Notes: generated by a model from the letters alone, not told the origin. Counted from the stretch's first letter, positions 33,909 to 43,714 are shown. The stretch is DNA of 64,000 nucleotides from Terriglobia bacterium (GCA_951813285.1 OX638355.1:3181136-3245135), one strand, 5' to 3'. Numbers and translations: made by a program.

Positions 33909-35991
33909 CCATCTTTAACACAGCTTCCAAGTATACTTTTATTATCAACAGGTTACAAAGGCCTAAACGCGCAAGTGGCACTACAAACGCATTGAAACCG
34001 GAGATTTTGGAGGAATCAGACGATCATCTTGCGGATCCCTCCGGGAGAGGGATCGACACGTAGGGCATCGTAGATGGCCTTCTGATCGGGTTCGGCCCGG
34101 GTGGCCTTGCGGACGTGCAAGGTCCGCCCGTCCTTGCGCCGGAAGGTCACCGTGACCCGCTGCTGTCCTTCCAGGATGCGCCGCAGTGTGGTCCAACTGG
34201 AGGCCCCGCCCCGCTGCTCGAGGCGTTTGCGGATCACCTGCACCAGTTGATAGGCGATGACCGTCAGGAACAGGTGGCCCTCCGAGCGCACCGGCTTGTG
34301 ATGATAGATGGGGCGCAGACCCAGCTCGGACTTCAGGGAGCGAAACACCGCTTCCACGTCGGTCAGAGTCGTGTAAGTGCGCCAGAGACTTTCCTCGTCC
34401 CAGTCGGTCTGGTTGCTGCGCAGGCAGTAGACCCCCGGATGGGTGGCCATCGAGCCCTGGCGGGGACGGTGCTTCCATCTCAGCGCTGTCGCCTTGCGGC
34501 CGCTCTCGTCGGTGAGGACCTCGATGGTGTAGTGCTGTCCCACCCCGCGGCTCTGTTCCTTCAGCCGCCCGATCCTCTTCCGGACCTTCTCGATGCCTTT
34601 GTGAGTCCGCGGCCGGCTCAACCCCTCGGAGAGTCGGGTGAGCCCTTCTTCGAAGCGCCGGCTGAAGTGCTCCAGGATGCCCTTCTCCTTCTCAGCCCGC
34701 TGCTGTGAACGGCAGTAGAGACGCACTTCCTGCCCGTCGTCGGAGATCTCCTTGTGGAGCTGCAAGGGGGCCTTGGAAGCCGTCTCCACCGTCACGGCCG
34801 CCTCGGCATTGAACTGCCTCCGGCCCTGGCGGCTGGCCACCAGGTAGCGATACCCTTCCTCCCTCAACCACTGGATCCGGTCCTCGGTCGCCACCCCCCG
34901 ATCCATCACCACCAAGGCTCCCCGGGGCGCCTCCAGCGCCTCCAGCATCCCCTCCAGGGTGAGGGGCTCATCCACCCTACCGGCAAAGACCTCCGAGCGG
35001 CGCACAAACCCCGCCCCGTCCAGCACCAACCCCAGCGTCAGCAGCCGACAGTCGCTGCGCTTGTCCTTCGAGTGCCCCCGCTCGGCCTTGGGCTGACCCC
35101 GGGCCGCCCCTTCGAAGAAGGTGTTGGTCAGATCGAACAGGGTGACGGTCGGCTCCAGATCGAACAACCCCATGGCCCGGGTGAAGAGGTGACGCTCAAT
35201 GGCCTCCCGATGCTTCATCAGCGCGTCCGAGGCCCGATACATCTGCATCAGACTCAGACTCTCGAAGTCAACCTCCAGCAACTCGCCCAATCCGCTGCGC
35301 CGCCTGAGCCAGCCCCAGGTGGCCCGTTCCGAGCCGGGTCGGGCCAGACGGCCTACCATGGCCCCCATCGCCGCTGCCCGCATCGGTCCGTTCAGCCCTA
35401 ACTCGGCCAGCAGATCCCCCAGCCCCAACTGCTCCAGCGCCCAGCAACCGACCTGCTCCACCCCCACGCTACGCGGACGCGTCAGCTCCACCGAACCCAC
35501 CTCGACCGTCTGCAGGTCCTCGGAAGACGTCTCCCCAGCCATGCCGGTCACGTCGGCTTCGCCCTCGAGCAAGCGTTGGGCCATGCGTTGGGCTTCCTCC
35601 TCCAACGGGGTGGAGGCCACCGGCAAGAGGGGCAACTGACCGGAGAGGATCTGATCGAGACGGCGGCACAACAGGGGCCAGTCCTCACGGGGGATGGAGA
35701 AGTGTCGACCGAGGTTGAGGAGGGTCTGCTGACGGACCTTGCCACTGACGCGGTGGGAGCGGACGAGGCGATGGGTGAAGTAGGTCTGTCCGGAATGAAG
35801 ACTGCGGGTCTGGGTACGGCGGATGAACATGGGAGGGACGGTAACAGAGGGAGCCAAGAGGGTCAAGCCCCTCCCACAAGATTATGGCACTACATTCACC
35901 TCCCCAACCAAGAATCAACAACTTACGGGTGATTTTAGGCTAAAATGGGGGTAAAATTCCTCCAAGCGGCCGTTTCTTTGTTAAAGATGGG
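33909..35991 (-). mobile_element. IS1634/IS4-type insertion sequence
   Basis: A 2083-base element with ends CCCATCTTTAACA and its exact complement TGTTAAAGATGGG. TTAG on both sides (33905-33908 and 35992-35995) is a 4-bp target duplication. It carries one transposase gene and sits inside MITE copy B, so it arrived after the MITE. Confidence 0.9.
34016..35866 (-). CDS. IS1634-family (IS4-type DDE) transposase
   Basis: A 616-residue transposase. Catalytic regions are VTLFDLTNTFFEG (first aspartate), ALVVMDRGVATEDRI (second aspartate) and HKPVRSEGHLFLTVIAYQLV (glutamate region), matching the IS4/IS1634 YREK-like layout. The TTG at 35866 follows GGGAGGGG closely; an ATG at 35830 (MFIRRTQTRSLHSG) is the start most similar to family members. 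The frame is intact, so the element may be active. Confidence 0.92.
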   Translation of the reverse strand: MTLLAPSVTVPPMFIRRTQTRSLHSGQTYFTHRLVRSHRVSGKVRQQTLLNLGRHFSIPREDWPLLCRRLDQILSGQLPLLPVASTPLEEEAQRMAQRLLEGEADVTGMAGETSSEDLQTVEVGSVELTRPRSVGVEQVGCWALEQLGLGDLLAELGLNGPMRAAAMGAMVGRLARPGSERATWGWLRRRSGLGELLEVDFESLSLMQMYRASDALMKHREAIERHLFTRAMGLFDLEPTVTLFDLTNTFFEGAARGQPKAERGHSKDKRSDCRLLTLGLVLDGAGFVRRSEVFAGRVDEPLTLEGMLEALEAPRGALVVMDRGVATEDRIQWLREEGYRYLVASRQGRRQFNAEAAVTVETASKAPLQLHKEISDDGQEVRLYCRSQQRAEKEKGILEHFSRRFEEGLTRLSEGLSRPRTHKGIEKVRKRIGRLKEQSRGVGQHYTIEVLTDESGRKATALRWKHRPRQGSMATHPGVYCLRSNQTDWDEESLWRTYTTLTDVEAVFRSLKSELGLRPIYHHKPVRSEGHLFLTVIAYQLVQVIRKRLEQRGGASSWTTLRRILEGQQRVTVTFRRKDGRTLHVRKATRAEPDQKAIYDALRVDPSPGGIRKMIV

Positions 35992-36168
35992 TTAGCCCAA
36001 CGGTCTTTCATCATCATGTCAATATTGAGAAGACTCGAACCCCCGAACGTGACGCTCGCAGCATCGTGGAGCCTACGGAAGGATTTGGCCTGGCATCGGG
36101 TGTCCGCCTCTTGTCAGGCAAGATGCGGAAGTTGAATACAGTCATTCCGGTAGTTCAACAACGTCCCT
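35992..36168. mobile_element. MITE-like element copy B (right part)
   Basis: It continues copy B after the IS1634-type insertion, starting with the duplicated TTAG. The body contains TGTCAATATTGAGAAGACTC and CTTGTCAGGCAAGATGCGG. The right terminal repeat GTTCAACAACGTCCC ends at about 36168. The downstream flank runs into the 3' end of the Res gene. Confidence 0.8.
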
Positions 36169-36213
36169 TACTTTTCCTTGGGCGTTCGGCCAAGCCGGTG
36201 ATGGTGCTCCATC

Positions 36214-38796
36214 TTAATAGTCGCTTGCCCCGTCACCCAAGTAGAGGGCAACGGGGTTCTTGGCTTCATTGATGGTCTCTCGGATGTGCGGATCGGTGAG
36301 GTCTAGCACACGTAGCGCTCCGTTCTTCATCCGCGCAACCGATTCGATTCGGTGGAAAGACTCGCCGTCGGAAGCGGCGAATTGGGCTAGGCCGCGCAGC
36401 TTGGGAAGCGCGTCGGCGAGGTAGTGGCCGTGGGGATCAACAATGGAGACCTTCATGTTCTCGCTGTTGCCGTGGAAAAAGAGGAAGTCGGGGCACATCC
36501 GGCACCAGTGTGCCTGGGCGTTCCGGTAAGCGATCACAAGCGCATCGCCTGACGGGCGTGGAGGGTTACGATACCAGGCTTGGAACCCGGAGCGACTCAT
36601 CTCCCTGTCGAGAACCCCGATCTCCCAATGGTTCAGCGAGCCAATGGGGAAGTTTCCGTTCTGGTCGGACATGAGGTGTCCAGTCCGGGTCTGAAGCTTC
36701 TTGCCGTCGGCGTCCTCGGTCTCCTCGGTGCGTACGCGGGGGCGCTTGATCTCGATCTCCTGCGCTTCGGGTGACATGCCCTTGATCTCGTCGTAGACGG
36801 CGCGGCGCTCGTCGGTCAACCCTTTGATTGCAACCCGAAACTCGCCGAACCACTTCTTTGCAAGCTCGTCGGCTTCCCGATCCAGTTCGTCTGACGCACC
36901 ACCGACTTGCGCCAGAGCAGCAACCTTGACGTGGGCGTCGAACAGGCCATCGTCGTCCTCGTCCTGGCTCGCGAGGTGGTCAGCGTACTTGCGGGCAAGG
37001 TCTGCTGTGAGTGCGCGACCGGCGCCTTTGAAGTCGGCCTCGACGGACTGCTCGTCGGCAGCTTCCACGAATGAATGGTGCTCGCGAACATTCCCTCCGA
37101 CGACCCGCGCAACAAGAGTCTCACCCTCAACCTGGAGGATTCCCCTGCTGGCGGCTGCCGCCGCCTCCTTGTGCTGGGCCAGCAGGCCATCGAGCTTTGC
37201 AAAGAGGATTTGATAAGCGTCCCTGCGTGCATTGGCCCTCAGGCCGTCTCGCGACAGCGCGAGCGCAAGTGCTAGCAGTCTCCGTACCGGGCGCGCGGCC
37301 TTTCGCGGCAAGGTTTGCGAGGGCAGCGCGTCGAAAGTCTTCCACACCGCTTCGGGGATCGTTTGGTTAACTTCCATGTCGACAGGGGCGAGGAGCACGC
37401 GGCGGCCTGTCCCGCCCCCGGTGCCGTCCCCGTCGTGCTCGCGGTCGCCAAACATCGTCCTCGCAACCTTGGCTGCGGTACTTCGATCAAAGTGTGGCAG
37501 CACGCACTCAACAGCGTTGAGCAGATCGTTGCCGGGGACCCGACGAGCCAGCGGCGTGCGGACCATTCTACCGAGAAGCTGTGTGATGTGGGTCTCGTCC
37601 TTGGCGGTACGGAATGATACGAGCACCTCGGCACGGGGGCAGTCCCAGCCGGTCGAGATGGCATCCTTGGCAAACAGTACGCGGATGTGCGTGCTGTCCT
37701 GCACAGTCTCGGGGCTGACGTGCGGGACCATGAACCCTCCGAGCTTGATCCGCGCGTGCTCACCGAACACATGAGCCATCGCGTCTGGTTCGAGCTCAGG
37801 CCATGTCTCCCGAATGGTCATGAAAGCCGACAGGAGGAGTTCGTTTGACGGCTTATTTGGCACCTGCACTACCAGGAGCGGTACCACCGCTTCGACCGTT
37901 GGACCTTCCTGCTGCGCGTACCCGCGCCAATGCTCAGTGGCTAGTTTCACCTTTTTGGTGGCGCGGGCCAGTAGGACGGTGTCGAACCGACCGGTCTCGG
38001 TGGGAAAGTCGAGCCGGATGTCGTCCTTAAGCAAACCAGATTCCTGCACCCGCGTTGGGTCGACCACAACGGGAGGGTAACTGGTGCGGTTCTCGGCCTT
38101 CGCCATCGCGTCGTTGAATCGCGCTACCGTGGCGGAAATACCCCACACGATTGGCACGGGTGGACCGCCGTTGGAGCCGTTGACGAGCCGCTGAACGATT
38201 GTGGCCTTCTCGGCCCGGTCGCCCTTACTCGGCGGCTTCATGCCCCGGTGTGCCTCGTCCAGAATGAGGTATAGGGTAAGGTCCTCGTCGGTGATTGTAT
38301 TCGTGAGGGTAGCCCACATCGTGAAAGCCCGCGCGTCAGGCATCGGCCGATCCCGCTGGGCTCTCACTAGAGAGTTCTCGGGTGCTCCCCTGACCAGGAG
38401 TGACTTCTTCCCCAACTTCTGGGCATTTAGGAAGTAGACCTTGCCTGCTTCGAGCTTCTCCTGGTTAAAGGTGTTCTCAATCACTACTAGGCGCGAAGGG
38501 GCAATCCCGTCGGCGGCACCCAGCAGACGGAAACGAGTCTGCTCGTTGAGCGACGGGTCGTCAGTGAACCACAGCACCACCGCGCCGGGGTCGGATTCGA
38601 AGTTGTGTTCAGGGTTGCCGTAGAACAGTGCCTCGATCACTGCCGCCGCCATTACCGTCTTGCCCGCGCCGGTGGTCGCCGTGAGCGAGAAGGCCACTGG
38701 CGACTTCCATCGATGCCAGTCGTTCCTTGCCCGCACGAGGTAGTGCAACACCTCGGCGACGGCGTCGTTTTGGTAGTCCTTCAGCGTGTACCTCAC
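36214..38796 (-). CDS. Type III-like restriction subunit (Res), SF2 helicase
   Basis: An 860-residue DEAD/DEAH-type helicase related to type III Res subunits. Walker A is TATTGAGKT, Walker B ILDEAHRG, motif III GISATVA, then ISTGWDCPRAEVL and LLGRMVRTP (motif VI). The C-terminal region has MCPDFLFFHGNSENMKVSIV then DPHGHYLAD, which could be a divergent PD-(D/E)xK nuclease, though the usual lysine is not evident. GTG start at 38796 behind GGGAG; a longer in-frame start overlaps the Mod gene. It lies two bases after the Mod stop, forming one operon. Confidence 0.85.
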   Translation of the reverse strand: MRYTLKDYQNDAVAEVLHYLVRARNDWHRWKSPVAFSLTATTGAGKTVMAAAVIEALFYGNPEHNFESDPGAVVLWFTDDPSLNEQTRFRLLGAADGIAPSRLVVIENTFNQEKLEAGKVYFLNAQKLGKKSLLVRGAPENSLVRAQRDRPMPDARAFTMWATLTNTITDEDLTLYLILDEAHRGMKPPSKGDRAEKATIVQRLVNGSNGGPPVPIVWGISATVARFNDAMAKAENRTSYPPVVVDPTRVQESGLLKDDIRLDFPTETGRFDTVLLARATKKVKLATEHWRGYAQQEGPTVEAVVPLLVVQVPNKPSNELLLSAFMTIRETWPELEPDAMAHVFGEHARIKLGGFMVPHVSPETVQDSTHIRVLFAKDAISTGWDCPRAEVLVSFRTAKDETHITQLLGRMVRTPLARRVPGNDLLNAVECVLPHFDRSTAAKVARTMFGDREHDGDGTGGGTGRRVLLAPVDMEVNQTIPEAVWKTFDALPSQTLPRKAARPVRRLLALALALSRDGLRANARRDAYQILFAKLDGLLAQHKEAAAAASRGILQVEGETLVARVVGGNVREHHSFVEAADEQSVEADFKGAGRALTADLARKYADHLASQDEDDDGLFDAHVKVAALAQVGGASDELDREADELAKKWFGEFRVAIKGLTDERRAVYDEIKGMSPEAQEIEIKRPRVRTEETEDADGKKLQTRTGHLMSDQNGNFPIGSLNHWEIGVLDREMSRSGFQAWYRNPPRPSGDALVIAYRNAQAHWCRMCPDFLFFHGNSENMKVSIVDPHGHYLADALPKLRGLAQFAASDGESFHRIESVARMKNGALRVLDLTDPHIRETINEAKNPVALYLGDGASDY

Positions 38797-38798
38797 AG

Positions 38799-40943
38799 TT
38801 ACTCCCGCTCCGTGTTGATCGTGAAGTTCGTGAGGTACGACCCGTACAGACGCACAGCTTCCACCCGTGCAGGCAGTTCTCTGCACACCATTTGGAACCC
38901 CCGTTCGTCGTCGGTGACGACATAAGCAATACGCAAGGAGTGAGCCTCGCCAACGGCAGTGAGGAAGTCCTGTAAGGCATCAAGGTTGAACAGCACGGCG
39001 TATGTGTCCGTTAGGTCAAAGTCGTGCCGTGCCTTCTCGATCCGGCGTCCCTGCGACCCGGCTCTGAGCCACAGCAACGGTGCGATCGCCTCAAACGCCC
39101 GATTGTGCGCCACCGTCCGCGGTTCCTCGTAGGACATCCTGAAGAACTCGACGTTCTCCTCGAATCCCTCGGCCATCGGAAACCCGTCGGTGAACTTGTA
39201 GCCGCCGCTGACCGGGGAGCCGTCGTACGTACTTCCCGTGATCGCCGCCTCAATCCTCGGTTTTGCAATGTGTTCGAAAATTCCTACCGCTTCCCACTCC
39301 GTGTCTCCTGGCCGCAAGCCATTTTTCCGCAGATCGTTGGCCTCCTTCGGCGAGACTTCGTTGTTCGTTATGCTTATCGATTGGCGTTGACCACCGTCCT
39401 GTCTGTTCAAACGACACACCGCGTGCGTGGTCGTGCCAGATCCAGCAAAGAAATCGAGCACCACCGCATCCCTCTTTTCCTTAACGAAAAATCGGAGCGC
39501 ATCCTCGACTGCGTACAGAGACTTCGGAAATGGAAATTTGCGACCTGGCAGAAAATCAGCCAACAGCCGAGTTCCGTATTGTGTGGCGTCATGTGACGGA
39601 ATACGCCATTGCGTCCCTGGAACCGCCAAAACGTTAGTTGCCTCTTCGGCATTCCGCGCCGGAAACATCATTGAGCCATCGGCCGCATATCCCTCTACTA
39701 GAAACTCGCCTGCCTTAATCTTGGCGAACTCACCGTCAGCAAGATAGTAGATGACTACGTTTTGACCCTTCTTGCTTACGTTGATTCGCACTCGTCCTTG
39801 TGGTATTCGCGAACGAAGTTCATTCGGCGTCATCATCCACCTTCCCTCGCTGCCGTCCTTCCTAATGGGCAGGATCGCAGTGGCTCCGGGCACCATTGGT
39901 GCTACCGATGTGCCTTGTGGCAGCGTTTCGCCAACGCAAATGATCGACGGTTTCTGTAGGTCTATGTAAATGGGATAATAGCATCCAGGTGCATCGTGCC
40001 GGGAGGCCCCCGATCCGGAACGGCGCAGCAGATCCCATCGAGGCTCTCCAGTATGAGTGCGCCCCTTCGTGCTTACCCAATTCCGGTCGAGCATAAGCCG
40101 CTCAGGGGCAACACCTAGCATTACGAAAAAGATGTACTCGTCACTTCGGCCAAACGCACCGGCTCGGGAGGCTGCTGCTGGGTTTACGTTCGTGCTCACC
40201 ATCTGAATTCTGGCAGTAGGGAATAACTGCTCCATGAGCAATCCCAACCTTAGGTACTCCTTCTCGTCGATGGTCACGATCAATACGGAGCCTTCCGGAT
40301 TGAGCAGCCGCGTCGCCAACTTCAGCCGTCGTTCCATCATGGCGAGCCACTTTGAGTGACGGTAGGCATCGTCTTTGTCCACATAGTCGTTATTGTACTT
40401 CCAGTCCCGCGCGCCAGTGTTGTAAGGGGGATCTATGTAGATCGCGTCGACTTTGCCTTCGTGGGTGTAAAGCAAGACCTGGAGCCCGAAGAAGTTCTCG
40501 GCGTTAATCACTGTGTGGAACGGCCGGGTGGCGCTTCTCTCAACCTTGCCGGTGGACAAAAGCCCCGGGTAGACTGGATCGCGGAACTCGGCAACTACGA
40601 CAAGGTTGTCGACAGTCCGGCTGGCGGTCTCGTACCTAATCTCCGGGGTCTGCTGGGGAACCATTTCGGCTATCCGTCCGCCTTCGGTCTGGAGAATCCG
40701 GCCAACCCGCCACAGGCGGCGGTCGACGCTGTTTGGTTTCTCGCCACGCTTCGGCAGGAATCGGACCTTGTCCCCCCTACGCACCCGCCGGTGCGGCAGT
40801 TCTACCATCTCGGGGATGTGCCGCTCGAAGTTGAGCCCGAATGCTCGCCGCCCGGAAAGTGCCTTAATTTCCTGCTTCAGGTCGGCGGCAAGCTGCGAGT
40901 CCTGTGTGTCCACCTGCCGAAGCAGGTCGCTCAACCTAGACAC
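38799..40943 (-). CDS. Type III-like DNA methyltransferase (Mod)
   Basis: A 714-residue amino-methyltransferase. The catalytic motif IYIDPPYNTGARDWKYNNDY lies near residue 169 and precedes the SAM motif VLDFFAGSGTTTHAV near residue 487, the beta-class order typical of type III Mod. The long middle region would be the target recognition domain. GTG start with GGAGG five bases upstream. With Res two bases downstream, this forms a complete type III-like module that would methylate one DNA strand and restrict unmodified phage or plasmid DNA. The recognition site is unknown. Confidence 0.9.
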   Translation of the reverse strand: MSRLSDLLRQVDTQDSQLAADLKQEIKALSGRRAFGLNFERHIPEMVELPHRRVRRGDKVRFLPKRGEKPNSVDRRLWRVGRILQTEGGRIAEMVPQQTPEIRYETASRTVDNLVVVAEFRDPVYPGLLSTGKVERSATRPFHTVINAENFFGLQVLLYTHEGKVDAIYIDPPYNTGARDWKYNNDYVDKDDAYRHSKWLAMMERRLKLATRLLNPEGSVLIVTIDEKEYLRLGLLMEQLFPTARIQMVSTNVNPAAASRAGAFGRSDEYIFFVMLGVAPERLMLDRNWVSTKGRTHTGEPRWDLLRRSGSGASRHDAPGCYYPIYIDLQKPSIICVGETLPQGTSVAPMVPGATAILPIRKDGSEGRWMMTPNELRSRIPQGRVRINVSKKGQNVVIYYLADGEFAKIKAGEFLVEGYAADGSMMFPARNAEEATNVLAVPGTQWRIPSHDATQYGTRLLADFLPGRKFPFPKSLYAVEDALRFFVKEKRDAVVLDFFAGSGTTTHAVCRLNRQDGGQRQSISITNNEVSPKEANDLRKNGLRPGDTEWEAVGIFEHIAKPRIEAAITGSTYDGSPVSGGYKFTDGFPMAEGFEENVEFFRMSYEEPRTVAHNRAFEAIAPLLWLRAGSQGRRIEKARHDFDLTDTYAVLFNLDALQDFLTAVGEAHSLRIAYVVTDDERGFQMVCRELPARVEAVRLYGSYLTNFTINTERE

Positions 40944-41079
40944 CGGCCCTCCTTCTCATTGGATTCCTGGGACACCTGTGGACAATTGAGGAGAACGTCC
41001 ACCCTAGCTGGGCCTCGTAAGGCCCCGATTTCACCATTGTAAGCGGTCAGCATTGCGACTCGGCGAGCTGAGGCTCCCA

Positions 41080-41285
41080 GGGCACGTTGTTGAATTAGTG
41101 GAATTGCTTGGGCCAGGCGTCTTCCAATGCATTGTCAATATTGAGAAGGCTCGAACCTCCGCGATATGACGCCCGCAGCATTGTGGGGCCTACGCAAGGA
41201 CTTCGCGGAACATCGGGTGCTCTCCTATTGTCAGGTAAGATGCGGAAGTTGAACACAGTAATTTCTGTAATTCAACAACGTCCCC
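41080..41285. mobile_element. MITE-like element copy C
   Basis: A 206-base copy between Mod and a small membrane protein gene, and the main content of the 384-base gene-free stretch there. Left end GGGCACGTTGTTGAATTAGT, right end GTAATTCAACAACGTCCCC. The body TGTCAATATTGAGAAGGCTC is shared. It is uninterrupted. Confidence 0.82.
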
Positions 41286-41328
41286 AACTTTCTCTCAAAT
41301 GGGTTAGCGGTCCAGCTACCCCATTCTC

Positions 41329-41880
41329 TCAGGGATTGCAGGTCCCCCCTGTGGGGCAGGGTCGAAATTTAAAATCGGTCACGACCGCGTCCGATTCCTT
41401 GATGCTCATTTCGCTTTCGTAACTCTGCCCGCTGAGACTCTCATATGATAACTTGAGCTTCACGGTTCCCCATTGGTTCGAGATGTACGGGCTGAGATTG
41501 ATGGATTCTGGTTCGTCCTTCGAAATATACGGCAAAATCCCACCCCCGCACCGTACCCCCTTTTTCTGAATCTGAGCCTCATACCGGATTTTCAAGGCAG
41601 GACCATTGCCGATGTTGCGAAGTTTGACAGAATCTGTGACGCCCGGATCCAGTACCTTTTGTTCTGGATATGGACGGCCTTTCAATACATCCTGATTAAC
41701 GCTTGAATCTTCGCGCAGCGTCACCAAGGGAACTAGGCACGGCCTCTGCATTATTTCGTTTTGTTGCTGAGAGGTTTTTCGGATTTTCCGTGTGTCCCAA
41801 GCGTATATGCCTAGTCCTACAGCAATCACAATCTGAATGAGGACTGCTGGTTCTAGCAATTTATACAGCCATTCAAACAT
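41329..41880 (-). CDS. Membrane-anchored protein of unknown function (183 aa)
   Basis: A 183-residue protein with one N-terminal membrane helix at about 11-28 (AVLIQIVIAVGLGIYAWD) and a C-terminal domain rich in beta-type sequence (NIGNGPALKIRYEAQI, KLKLSYESLSGQSYESEM). It resembles the many small anchored proteins seen in accessory islands. No named family is recognised. It is divergent from the small membrane gene at 42101. Codon use is less GC-biased than in the flanking arms. Confidence 0.65.
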   Translation of the reverse strand: MFEWLYKLLEPAVLIQIVIAVGLGIYAWDTRKIRKTSQQQNEIMQRPCLVPLVTLREDSSVNQDVLKGRPYPEQKVLDPGVTDSVKLRNIGNGPALKIRYEAQIQKKGVRCGGGILPYISKDEPESINLSPYISNQWGTVKLKLSYESLSGQSYESEMSIKESDAVVTDFKFRPCPTGGTCNP

Positions 41881-42100
41881 CTTTGTTTTCCTCGGGTGTG
41901 CAGGGAGAGTAATTGCCGAAAGAATCTATCCGACCTTGGACCAAAGCCGACGCTCCAAAGACTCGATTCGGCATTCGCCAAGTGATGGTAGCCTTTATAG
42001 AGGCAGACTCTTTGAACGGACGGGGCGAAGCTTGGTCCCAATTGTGGGGGACGAGGTTACAGGAAGAGGAATCGACAGGTTGCAAACCGGAGGCGGAGAG

Positions 42101-42481
42101 ATGATCGAAATTGCTGCAAACTATTGGGAAAACCTCATCGGTGTGCTTGTGGCGTTCGCACTGCTGGCACTGACGATCGAAAGATCACTGTATCAGATCT
42201 TCGATTCAAAATTCTGGCGAGTCATCGAAGAAAAATTGGACGAGCAGGCGGGTGGCGACTATCTGGACCTGAAGCCCTGGATTTCTGTGGCCATCTCCGT
42301 GACAATTGCCTTTCGGCTGCAAGTGGATTTTATCGCGGTCGTCCTTGGTAGGAAGCACGGGGATTTCCTTTCGATGGTATTGACCGGACTCTTCCTGGCG
42401 GGTGGGAGTACAGGGATCTACAAGTTCCTGAAGCGCGCCAGGAAAATCAAGGACGCTGCTGCAACGGCCGCCATAAAATAG
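42101..42481 (+). CDS. Small holin-like membrane protein (126 aa)
   Basis: A 126-residue protein with three hydrophobic segments (about 10-30, 47-67 and 75-95) and a basic C-terminal tail (FLKRARKIKDAAATAAIK). GGAGAG lies right before the ATG at 42101; a longer in-frame reading to 41837 has no ribosome site and non-conserved sequence. Size, topology and charged tail fit holins. The gene precedes a peptidoglycan-binding cysteine peptidase, as in phage lysis cassettes. Holin function is inferred. Confidence 0.6.
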   Translation: MIEIAANYWENLIGVLVAFALLALTIERSLYQIFDSKFWRVIEEKLDEQAGGDYLDLKPWISVAISVTIAFRLQVDFIAVVLGRKHGDFLSMVLTGLFLAGGSTGIYKFLKRARKIKDAAATAAIK

Positions 42482-42614
42482 GTCTGCTGACTTCTCTTCG
42501 CAAGAGGAATCCCAAACTCTACAGTAAAGGTAAAGAGGCTCCGGTCCTGATCGGCCAGGGGAATTGGCGCGATCCGGACGCAGGCAACGGTTGTTACCGT
42601 GGGTGAGGTGAGTA

Positions 42615-43382
42615 ATGATTATCCACAAAACGAAGGAACTTGCTTTTTCTAGGGCGGTGGCGCGAGGTGCGCGTGGCAAGGCCTCACGTCGCGTGCAGGA
42701 GTGGCTGTGCCTGAACGGGCACGCGGTCGCCGTCGACGGGGTATTCGGACCCGCCACGGAGGCTGCTGTTCAGCAATTCTGTATGGCGCAAGAGCTGACA
42801 TTTGAGGGAGAGGTTGACCAAACGATTTTCGAGAAGCTTAGCGAGCCCATGCGGCGCGCACTCGACAACCCCGGAGGTGGGACGGACGCGTTCGGCGGGG
42901 TCGTCGCTGCTATCGCCCACAGGCACCTGCAAGAGCACCCACGCGAGGTTGGCGGGAAGAACCGCGGACCCTGGGTGCGCCTTTACATGAACGGTCACGA
43001 AGGCAACGAGTGGCCTTGGTGCGCGGGGTTCGTGTCGTTTGTGATTCGCCAGGCGAGCGCCGAAGCAACACATCCCTTGCCTTTTCCGAGGACTTACTCA
43101 TGCGATAATCTCGCTGCCTACGGTCGCGACCGAAACCTGTTTGTCGCCGCAGCCGACATCAATCCATCCAATGCTGCGGACAAGCTCCCACCCGGCACCG
43201 TCTTCCTGAACCGCCGGGTCTCGTCCGACTGGACACACACCGGCTTTGTGGTTGAGGCCCGCGGTGAGACATTAGCAACCATTGAGGGCAACACCAACGA
43301 CGAGGGAAGTCGCGAGGGTCATGAAGTCTGCGCCCGCACTCGCGGGTATGCCAAAAAGGACTTTGTGCGGGTTTCCATGTAG
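42615..43382 (+). CDS. Endolysin-like protein: peptidoglycan-binding plus CHAP/TIGR02594-like domain
   Basis: A 255-residue predicted cell-wall hydrolase. Residues about 24-75 are a PG_binding_1 domain (RRVQEWLCLNGHAVAVDGVF then GPATEAAVQQF). About 110-255 is a cysteine amidase/endopeptidase domain with the nucleophile in EWPWCAGFVSFVI and the histidine in WTHTGFVVEARG, then IEGNTND. No signal peptide is seen, as for many phage endolysins that need a holin. GAGGTGA precedes the ATG. A holin-like gene lies 133 bases upstream. Confidence 0.78.
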   Translation: MIIHKTKELAFSRAVARGARGKASRRVQEWLCLNGHAVAVDGVFGPATEAAVQQFCMAQELTFEGEVDQTIFEKLSEPMRRALDNPGGGTDAFGGVVAAIAHRHLQEHPREVGGKNRGPWVRLYMNGHEGNEWPWCAGFVSFVIRQASAEATHPLPFPRTYSCDNLAAYGRDRNLFVAAADINPSNAADKLPPGTVFLNRRVSSDWTHTGFVVEARGETLATIEGNTNDEGSREGHEVCARTRGYAKKDFVRVSM

Positions 43383-43428
43383 ATGTGGATTCTGTGAAAA
43401 TTGTTCACACCGGCAAAGCAGAACCCCA

Positions 43429-43648
43429 GGGGACGTTGTTGAATTAGTGGAATTGTTTGAGCTGGCCGTCTTTCAATTTCTTGTCGATATTGAGAATGCT
43501 CGAACCCCCAACAGGACTCATGCAGCGTCGCAGCGTCGTGGAGCCTGCGGAAGCATTTGGCCGGAGGGGCGGGGCGTCGAATGCCTGCTCGTGTCAGGCA
43601 AGATGCGGATGCTGAGCGCAGTTATTCCAGTAATTCAACAACGTCCCC
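43429..43648. mobile_element. MITE-like element copy D
   Basis: A 220-base copy. Left end GGGGACGTTGTTGAATTAGT, right end GTAATTCAACAACGTCCCC. It shares a small internal GCAGCGTCGCAGCGTCG duplication with copy E, so D and E are close relatives. It abuts the 5' end of the HEPN gene at 43715, whose frame runs back to the element's edge. Confidence 0.85.
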
Positions 43649-43714
43649 TACTTTCCCCTGTTCTATGGCTGGCGTTCGGTCGGGGCGGTCATCAGACCGT
43701 TCCGGTGGAGGCCT

